Shown: piece after piece, positions 34,262-39,843 of the stretch
How the letters are laid out: each line of letters begins with the position of its first letter
Position numbering within the stretch: the first letter of the stretch is position 1
Assembly: GCA_017475705.1 (NCBI GenBank)
Contig: JAFVFB010000028.1
Coordinates: 1 to 39,843 of the forward strand
Reading direction: 5' to 3'
DNA length: 39,843 nucleotides
Origin: Alphaproteobacteria bacterium
GTDB lineage: Bacteria; Pseudomonadota; Alphaproteobacteria; RF32; CAG-239
Made by a program: the position numbers and the translations under genes
Notes under the pieces: model-generated
What the model saw: the letters and a program-made list of their open reading frames with translations, nothing else
What the model was told of the DNA's origin: nothing
Databases searched by the model: none

Positions 34262-35254
34262 ATGCAATATACAAAGTTAGGAACCACCGGAGTAGATGTT
34301 TCTAAAATATGCTTGGGATGTATGAGTTTTGGTAAGCCTGGTAAGGAAAATGGGGTTTTCCCTTGGGCTAAAGATTATGATGAAGCTAAGCAAATATTTA
34401 AAACAGCAATTGAGCTGGGAATTAATTATTTTGATACGGCTAATGTTTACCAAATGGGAACTTCAGAGCAAATTACGGGGCGCTTGATTAAAGATTTTTC
34501 CTTAAATAGAGATGAAATCGTAGTGGCTACAAAAGTACATTTTGATATGCGTCCTGGACGGCCTAATGGTGGCGGCAGCTCTCGTAAAAATATCATGGCA
34601 GAAATTGACCACAGCTTAAAAAGATTAGGACTAGATTATGTCGATTTATATCAAATTCATCGATTAGACCATGAAACACAATGGGAAGACATTATGGAGG
34701 CATTGCATGATGTCGTAAAAGCAGGGAAAGCTCGATATATTGGAGCAAGCACAATGTTTGCATGGGAATTTGAACGGCTAAATAATATTGCTGAGCAACA
34801 TAATTGGACGAAGTTTGTATCCATGCAAAATCAATATAATTTAATTTATCGAGAAGAAGAGCGTGAAATGATGCCTTTGTGCCAAGATAGAAAAATTGCT
34901 GTTGTTCCGTGGTCACCATTAGCAGGAGGAAGGTGTACACGCCCATGGGGCACACAAACACCGCGCTCTAAAATAGACAATGTATCGCCAATGGTGTGGG
35001 GAGCAACGGCAAAACAAGATAAAAAAGTTATTGATGCATTGGAAAGGGTATCTAAAAATAATGGCCATACTATGGCACAGAATGCCTTGGCGTGGATATT
35101 ATCTAAGCCTTATGTGACAGCACCAATAGTTGGTTCGACCTCACCACAACATATAATTGAAGCAGTTTCAGCATTAGATATAAAATTGTCTGATGCAGAG
35201 ATTAAACGTTTGGAAACGCCATATGTGCCTCATATTAAAACCGGTGAATTTTAA
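34262..35254 (+). CDS. Aldo/keto reductase (YajO/IolS-like)
   Basis: A 330-residue NAD(P)H-dependent TIM-barrel oxidoreductase. It begins MQYTKLGTTGVDVSKICLGCMSFG. The catalytic tetrad is visible: Asp and Tyr in FDTANVYQMGTSEQ, Lys in VVATKVHF, His in DLYQIHRLDHETQW. The cofactor-binding end is TAPIVGSTSPQHIIEAVSAL. It reduces aldehydes or ketones; substrate unknown. AGGGGAGA precedes the ATG. It is first in the rightward redox cluster, with 37 nt to the next gene. Confidence 0.93.
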   Translation: MQYTKLGTTGVDVSKICLGCMSFGKPGKENGVFPWAKDYDEAKQIFKTAIELGINYFDTANVYQMGTSEQITGRLIKDFSLNRDEIVVATKVHFDMRPGRPNGGGSSRKNIMAEIDHSLKRLGLDYVDLYQIHRLDHETQWEDIMEALHDVVKAGKARYIGASTMFAWEFERLNNIAEQHNWTKFVSMQNQYNLIYREEEREMMPLCQDRKIAVVPWSPLAGGRCTRPWGTQTPRSKIDNVSPMVWGATAKQDKKVIDALERVSKNNGHTMAQNALAWILSKPYVTAPIVGSTSPQHIIEAVSALDIKLSDAEIKRLETPYVPHIKTGEF

Positions 35255-35291
35255 GAATAGGCTATATAAAATTAGAAGTAGAAGGTGCAAA

Positions 35292-36305
35292 ATGATAAAA
35301 TTTTTGAGGATATTAATTATAGTAATGATGTTAGGAGAAAATGCAATGGCAAATGATATATTGACACCCAAAGAACAGGTCATAGCTCGAGTTTCTGCTT
35401 ATGCTGCATTGGGTGATCAAAAGAACTTAGCACAAGCGATTGTGGATGGGCTAGAGCTTGATATAACAGTAAATGAGTTTAAGGAAATATTGGTACAAGC
35501 TTATGCCTATTGTGGATTTCCGCGTAGCTTGAATGCTCTTAATACACTAATGGAAATAGTGGAAAAACAGGGTGAAAATGTTAAATTAGGTAATGAACCG
35601 ACATCTTTATTGCAACAAAATTCTTTAGAAGTTGGACATAGGAATCAAACGAAACTAGTTGGTAATGAAGTAAGCGGAAAACTATTTGATTTTGCCCCGG
35701 CAATTGATCGTTATCTGAAAGCGCATCTGTTTGGCGATATTTTTGCCCATGATAATCTAGATTGGAAAACAAGAGAATTGGCAACAATTGCCATGCTGGC
35801 GACACAAGAAGGTGTGGAGAGTCAACTTGCTGCGCACATCAATATTGGTAAATATAATGGTTTAACAGAACAGCAAATTGCAAATATTATCAGTTTAGCA
35901 TCAGCTGCTAAAGCAGATAAGGTTATATTTGGCAAAGGACCTGAAAATCCGTATGCTAAGTACTTTACCGGAAAAAGCTATTTGCAACCGATTACAACTA
36001 CCAACGGTGTTCCGATGTTTAATGTTACGTTTGAACCTAAATGCCGTAACAATTGGCATATCCACCATCGAGGAGGGCAAATATTGCTTGTTACTTCTGG
36101 ACGAGGATACTACCAAGAATGGAATAAACCAGCACGAGAATTAAAACCGGGAGATGTGGTCAATATACCAGCAGAGGTCAAACATTGGCATGGAGCAGCA
36201 AAAGATAGTTGGTTTACGCATATTGCTATTGAAGTACCAAGTCAGGGAGGTTCGACAGAATGGGGTGAAAGAGTTTCTGATGAAGAGTATGAAAAATTAA
36301 AATAA
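35292..36305 (+). CDS. Exported carboxymuconolactone decarboxylase-cupin fusion
   Basis: A 337-residue protein from the ATG at 35292 (AGAAGG upstream); an ATG at 35193 lies inside the previous gene. Residues 1-20 are a signal peptide ending ENAMA, so a periplasmic location is expected. Two CMD-like helical regions follow (LTPKEQVIARVSAYAALGDQ with AYAYCGFPRSLNAL, then LDWKTRELATIAMLATQEG). The C-terminal cupin has NNWHIHHRGGQILLVTSGRG and GDVVNIPAEVKHWHGA, with His residues for a metal. An AhpD-type CxxC is absent. The fusion is common next to aldo/keto reductases, but its reaction is not established. Confidence 0.88.
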   Translation: MIKFLRILIIVMMLGENAMANDILTPKEQVIARVSAYAALGDQKNLAQAIVDGLELDITVNEFKEILVQAYAYCGFPRSLNALNTLMEIVEKQGENVKLGNEPTSLLQQNSLEVGHRNQTKLVGNEVSGKLFDFAPAIDRYLKAHLFGDIFAHDNLDWKTRELATIAMLATQEGVESQLAAHINIGKYNGLTEQQIANIISLASAAKADKVIFGKGPENPYAKYFTGKSYLQPITTTNGVPMFNVTFEPKCRNNWHIHHRGGQILLVTSGRGYYQEWNKPARELKPGDVVNIPAEVKHWHGAAKDSWFTHIAIEVPSQGGSTEWGERVSDEEYEKLK

Positions 36306-36318
36306 ACGGAGCACTATA

Positions 36319-36939
36319 ATGAAGATATTATCAAAAATTTTACTGTTTTTAATTATGGTATTAACATCAATTAATGTAACCGCAGAGGAGATTAAAATGA
36401 CAAATGAGAAGATATTAGTAGTTTATTTTTCAAAAGCCGGCGAGCAATATAGCGTGGGTAACATAACCAAGGGCAACACATCGATTGTAGCTGACATGAT
36501 AGCCGAATTTACCGGCGCAGATATGTTTGAAGTAAAAGTTAAAAATGATAACTATCCAACAGAATATAAAGCATTAACAGAAGTGGCCCTTAAAGAAAAG
36601 AAATCTGCAGCGCGGCCAGAAATCATGGGAAAAATTGAAAATTTTGCTGAATATACCACAATTTTTATCGGAACACCTAACTGGTGGTCAGATTTGCCAA
36701 TGGCACTATATACATTTATGGGACAATATGATTGGTCAAATAAGACAATTATACCTTTTGTGACGCATGAAGGAAGTGGTTTGTCATCAATTCCAACCAA
36801 AATAAAAACAGCGACAAATCCTAAAATAATGCTAGATGGTTTGGCTATTTTTGGTCATGAAGCACAAAATAACCAAGCAGAAGTCAAAGCAGAAGTAATA
36901 AACTGGTTGAAACAAATGGGATATGATGGAGCAAAATAA
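36319..36939 (+). CDS. Flavodoxin-like protein with two possible starts
   Basis: A 206-residue flavodoxin-family protein. Residues 1-22 form a signal peptide (MKILSKILLFLIMVLTSINV then TA). The FMN-binding core is ILVVYFSKAGEQYS, KGNTSIVADMI, and IFIGTPNWWSDLPMALYTF with HEGSGLSS. An internal ATG at 36397 (MTNEKILVVYF) has a better SD (GAGGAG, 6 nt away) and would give a 180-residue cytosolic form. The outer start has CGGAG about 8 nt upstream. It ends 1 nt before the next gene's start. Confidence 0.87.
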   Translation: MKILSKILLFLIMVLTSINVTAEEIKMTNEKILVVYFSKAGEQYSVGNITKGNTSIVADMIAEFTGADMFEVKVKNDNYPTEYKALTEVALKEKKSAARPEIMGKIENFAEYTTIFIGTPNWWSDLPMALYTFMGQYDWSNKTIIPFVTHEGSGLSSIPTKIKTATNPKIMLDGLAIFGHEAQNNQAEVKAEVINWLKQMGYDGAK

Positions 36940-36940
36940 G

Positions 36941-37576
36941 ATGAAAGTTTTGTTAGTGAATGGTTCTCCGAATGCTAAAGGTTGCACCTATACGGCTTTA
37001 TCAGAAATAGCCAGTACCTTAAAAGAAGAGGGAATTAACAGCGAAATATATCACATTGGTAATCAACCAATAGCTGGTTGTCGGGGATGCGGTGCATGTA
37101 CCAAGTTAGGACATTGCGTTATTAATGATAAAGTGAATGAATTTCTGGAAAAAGCAAGAGATTTTGATGGCTTTATTTTTGGTTCACCGGTGCACTATGG
37201 CTCAGCCTGTGGTGCAATAACGTCTTTTATGGATAGAGCTTTCTTTTCTGCTTTTATGTCTGGCCGCGGGGAAATATTTATTCATAAACCTGCAACAGCA
37301 GTAGTCAGTGCGCGGCGATCTGGTACGACGGCAACATTGGATCAGCTAAATAAATATTTTACAATTTCTGAAATGCCAATCATCTCTGGTCGCTATTGGA
37401 ATATGGTGCATGGTCACACGCCAGAAGAGGTAAAACAAGATGTTGAAGGCTTACAAAATATGCGTTTTGTTGCACGCAATATGGCCTGGCACTTAAAATG
37501 TCAGGAGGCTGGTAAAAAAGCCGGTGTTCCGCAACCGAAGAGAGAAGAAGTAGTATTTACAAATTTTATCAGATAA
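36941..37576 (+). CDS. FMN-dependent reductase with a CX2CX2CX5C motif
   Basis: A 211-residue flavodoxin-fold protein of the NADPH-dependent FMN reductase / iron-sulfur flavoprotein type. The flavin phosphate loop is VNGSPNAKGCTYTAL. Cys47, Cys50, Cys53 and Cys59 form CX2CX2CX5C, matching the compact cluster motif of iron-sulfur flavoproteins. GSPVHYGSACGAITSFMDR contacts the flavin. An in-frame ATG at 36923 lies inside the previous gene; GGAG 9 nt before 36941 favours this start. Start and previous stop are 1 nt apart, so coupling is likely. Confidence 0.88.
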   Translation: MKVLLVNGSPNAKGCTYTALSEIASTLKEEGINSEIYHIGNQPIAGCRGCGACTKLGHCVINDKVNEFLEKARDFDGFIFGSPVHYGSACGAITSFMDRAFFSAFMSGRGEIFIHKPATAVVSARRSGTTATLDQLNKYFTISEMPIISGRYWNMVHGHTPEEVKQDVEGLQNMRFVARNMAWHLKCQEAGKKAGVPQPKREEVVFTNFIR

Positions 37577-37605
37577 AGAAAACAAAAAATAAGGAGAAAA
37601 CAAGT

Positions 37606-38457
37606 ATGACAGAGCAAACCTATTTAACTTTAAATAATGGTTTAAAAATGCCGCAATTTGGTTTAGGTGTATATTTAATACCAGATGGCAAAGAAACAAT
37701 TGAGGCTTGCTTAAATGCATTAAAATTGGGGGTTCGTCATATTGATACCGCCCATGCCTATCAAAATGAGCGTGGTGTCGGAGAAGCTCTAAAACAAAGT
37801 GGCCTCAATCGCCAAGAAGTTTGGATTACAACAAAATTATGGCCAACAGAATATGGAGAGGGAAAGACCGCTATAGCCATTGATAAAATGCTTTCTCGAC
37901 TGCAAACAGATTATATCGACTTACTTTTATTACATCAACAAGTTGGTGATTATCGCGGGGCGTGGAAAGACATGGAAAAGGCCGTTAAAGCTGGTAAAGT
38001 ACAATCTATCGGCTTAAGTAATTTTCATGAAAATTTGGAAGATTTACTTCAATTAGCAACAATTAAACCAGCAGCAATACAAGTCGAATGTCATCCTTAT
38101 TTTCCCCAGCATGAACTAAAGAAACGCATGGAAAAATATGGAACAGTGATTGAGAGTTGGTATCCAATAGGACACGGTGATAAAAATTTAATCAATGAAC
38201 CGATGTTTACTAAATTAGCACAGAAATATGGCAAGACCAATGTGCAGATAATTTTGCGCTGGCATATCCAAGAAGGAAATGCAGTATTTCCCAAGACAAC
38301 AAATCCACAGCATTTGCGAGATAATTTTGATATTTTTAATTTCAATCTGACAGATGAAGAAATGGCAGAAATTTCTAGCTTAAACCAAGCAAAACGCTAT
38401 TATAACGCGACATTATCTGAACAAGAGCATTTTTTGCATTGGAAACCAGCTGATTAG
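37606..38457 (+). CDS. Aldo/keto reductase (DkgA-like)
   Basis: A 283-residue aldo/keto reductase of the 2,5-diketo-gluconate reductase / prostaglandin-F synthase-like group. It begins LTLNNGLKMPQFGLGVYLI. The tetrad is Asp and Tyr in HIDTAHAYQNERGVGEAL, Lys in WITTKLWP, His in LLLLHQQ; GLSNFHENLEDLL and FPKTTNPQHLRDNF complete the family pattern. Such enzymes reduce glyoxals and other reactive carbonyls. SD AAGGAG precedes the ATG. It belongs to a different subfamily from the aldo/keto reductase at 34262. Confidence 0.93.
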   Translation: MTEQTYLTLNNGLKMPQFGLGVYLIPDGKETIEACLNALKLGVRHIDTAHAYQNERGVGEALKQSGLNRQEVWITTKLWPTEYGEGKTAIAIDKMLSRLQTDYIDLLLLHQQVGDYRGAWKDMEKAVKAGKVQSIGLSNFHENLEDLLQLATIKPAAIQVECHPYFPQHELKKRMEKYGTVIESWYPIGHGDKNLINEPMFTKLAQKYGKTNVQIILRWHIQEGNAVFPKTTNPQHLRDNFDIFNFNLTDEEMAEISSLNQAKRYYNATLSEQEHFLHWKPAD

Positions 38458-38515
38458 CGAATTAATATTAAATAAACATGATAAAAATATTAAAATAAAT
38501 GAGAAAGGTAAAAAT

Positions 38516-39190
38516 ATGACTAAAGTGATGGTTATAAATGGTAGTCCAAGAAAAAACTTTAATACAGCCAAGTTATTAAAAGAAGCCGCGCGCGGTGCTA
38601 CAGAAAGTGGGGCAGAAATAGAAATAGTTAATCTCTATGACATAAACTATAAAGGATGTATCAGTTGCTTGATGTGTAAACGCAAAGGAAACGATACCAA
38701 TGGCTTATGTTATTATAAAGATGACTTGCGTCCGATATTAGAAAAGTGTTTACATGCCGATGCGGTTATCGTCGGGTCTCCAGTATATCACACTTATCCG
38801 AGCGGTATGTTCCGTTCCTTCTTGGAACGTTTTATGTTTCCAGCTCATACATATATGAAAGATGAGCAAAACGGTGGAATGAAACGTGTCTTAAAGCAGA
38901 CACTGCCTGTTGGCGTGATTATGACCATGAACGCACCGGAAAGCTATTTTAACAGTAGCAATTACCATATTATCTTAAATGATAATGAAGAAAGCTTGCG
39001 TCATGTTTTTGGTTATTCAGAATCCCTTTATGCCTTTGATACATTTCAGTTTACAGATTATGCAAAATATGATTGTGACTATTTTGATGCTGAACATAAA
39101 GCTATGGTAAAAGAACAGCAATTTCCGCTCTATCTTGCTAAAGCCTATGACATGGGACAAAGGCTAGCAAATATGGCGCAAAAAAGCTAA
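38516..39190 (+). CDS. Second FMN-dependent reductase with clustered cysteines
   Basis: A 224-residue flavodoxin-fold NADPH-dependent FMN reductase-like protein. The phosphate loop is VINGSPRKNFNTAKLL. Cys48, Cys51 and Cys54 with Cys65 give CX2CX2CX10C, close to the iron-sulfur flavoprotein motif with a longer last gap. VIVGSPVYHTYPSGMFRSFL is the flavin-side motif. The C-terminal half is longer than in the protein at 36941. AGAAAGG precedes the ATG. It closes the redox cluster; a separate promoter follows it. Confidence 0.88.
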   Translation: MTKVMVINGSPRKNFNTAKLLKEAARGATESGAEIEIVNLYDINYKGCISCLMCKRKGNDTNGLCYYKDDLRPILEKCLHADAVIVGSPVYHTYPSGMFRSFLERFMFPAHTYMKDEQNGGMKRVLKQTLPVGVIMTMNAPESYFNSSNYHIILNDNEESLRHVFGYSESLYAFDTFQFTDYAKYDCDYFDAEHKAMVKEQQFPLYLAKAYDMGQRLANMAQKS

Positions 39191-39218
39191 GAGTGTTCTG
39201 CCTCTTCTGATTGCAGGC

Positions 39219-39247
39219 TTGACATTAATAACAATGCCTATAATATA
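39219..39247 (+). promoter_or_regulatory. Promoter of the terminal unknown gene
   Basis: -35 TTGACA (39219-39224), 17-nt spacer, -10 AATATA (39242-39247), overlapping TATAAT at 39239-39244. The -35 is perfect. Confidence 0.55.
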
Positions 39248-39273
39248 TAAATAACATAATAAGCAGGAGAGAG

Positions 39274-39789
39274 ATGATGGAACCAACCCAAGCGATGGTG
39301 AATGAATATAAACAAAAGCAGTTTGTAAAAGCAATTATTAAGGTAATTGATACCAAATATATGCCCAAATATGCCTTAAAAATAAAAATAGACCATAATA
39401 ACATCAATAAAGAACTGAAACAAAAATGTATGGCTCACCCGTATAATGTTCTCGGTTGGACACTGACAGCCTTTGAAAAAGCATTGGTAGGTAAAAAAAA
39501 TTGGAAAGAGGCGCCATTACCTTTTCTTTGGATAAAAGCCGCAGAAAAGGAAGGAAAATATCAGCATGGTTATGTTTTGTTGGGAGGAACTAACTTTATG
39601 TCAGATAAAATTCAGGGCGCGATTGATAGAGTTCGCGAACAGCTTCTCGGAACCATAGAAGTAAATATGATGAAAATTAACAGTATTGCTGATTTGGAAC
39701 TAGACCCTAGTACAATTTCTTATATAGACGGAGAAGGGAATGCCAAACTCCGCAATATAATCAGCTCAAAAACAATCTTAGGTATTTAA
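39274..39789 (+). CDS. Unrecognised 171-residue protein
   Basis: No signal peptide or membrane segment and no family I recognise. It opens with a Lys-rich helical part (NEYKQKQFVKAIIKVI), has a central hydrophobic/aromatic stretch (YNVLGWTLTAFEKALVG, PLPFLWIKAAEKEGKYQHG), a Gly pair (YVLLGGTNFM) and an Ile-rich end. AGGAGAG lies just before two consecutive ATGs (39274, 39277); the second has the better spacing. It has its own promoter, so it is probably not part of the redox transcript. Confidence 0.7.
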   Translation: MMEPTQAMVNEYKQKQFVKAIIKVIDTKYMPKYALKIKIDHNNINKELKQKCMAHPYNVLGWTLTAFEKALVGKKNWKEAPLPFLWIKAAEKEGKYQHGYVLLGGTNFMSDKIQGAIDRVREQLLGTIEVNMMKINSIADLELDPSTISYIDGEGNAKLRNIISSKTILGI

Positions 39790-39799
39790 TATCAATCAA

Positions 39800-39843
39800 A
39801 TGACAGGTAAAGAAAAATTAAATACGATGGAAATTGTTATCAA
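39800..39843 (+). CDS. Possible start of another gene, cut by the window end
   Basis: An ATG at 39800 opens a frame that continues to the window end (MTGKEKLNTMEIVI). No convincing Shine-Dalgarno is visible. The coding call rests only on position and openness. Confidence 0.3.
   Translation, partial: MTGKEKLNTMEIVI

Overview
The window is AT-rich DNA from a Gram-negative bacterium. I infer an uncultured, probably host-associated member of the Alphaproteobacteria. The main evidence is the block of a PpiD-type membrane chaperone divergent from tpiA-secG-pyrG, an arrangement known from that class, together with a C-terminal beta-barrel autotransporter, periplasmic signal peptides and many flavin or aldo-keto oxidoreductases. 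This lineage call is inference and no rRNA gene is present. Recognisable promoters are sigma70-like, several with a 16-bp spacer.

Layout. Positions 1-225 hold the 3' end of an unknown gene interrupted by an amber codon, followed by tRNA-Pro(CGG) on the minus strand. Positions 584-2286 hold nfo (endonuclease IV) convergent with a putative metal exporter. A structured intergenic region (2348-2482) follows, then on the minus strand tig, tRNA-Leu(UAG), fmt and a ppiD-like gene. Plus-strand housekeeping genes tpiA, secG and pyrG and a small membrane-anchored unknown run to 10750. A CNNM/CBS protein (10805-12139, minus) precedes a minus-strand NAD salvage operon at 12257-15784: nadM-type adenylyltransferase, a frameshifted nicotinamidase, pncB and nadE. 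The operon has a strong promoter and a roughly 100-nt leader whose three helices overlap pairwise and end on the Shine-Dalgarno sequence. This is the best candidate in the window for an undescribed regulatory RNA.

Positions 15957-17319 carry a small protein with an exact 11-residue Trp/Thr/Lys repeat and a DUF218-like protein. On the plus strand, 17490-19524 carries an exported cyclophilin, an exported alpha/beta hydrolase with a probable Cys nucleophile, and a C_GCAxxG_C_C protein. A 4152-residue autotransporter adhesin fills 19761-32219. It appears Cys-free, is rich in Asn/Ile/Gly repeats, and contains five copies of a recurring cassette. It is followed by an MmcQ/YjbR-EVE-like fusion protein.

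The last part (33270-39190) looks like a redox or electrophile-response cluster. A LysR regulator is divergent from two aldo/keto reductases, an exported carboxymuconolactone decarboxylase-cupin fusion, a flavodoxin with two possible starts, and two FMN-reductase-like proteins with clustered cysteines. The window ends with an unrecognised 171-residue protein and possibly the start of another gene. Most longer reading frames antisense to the adhesin are composition artefacts and are not annotated.
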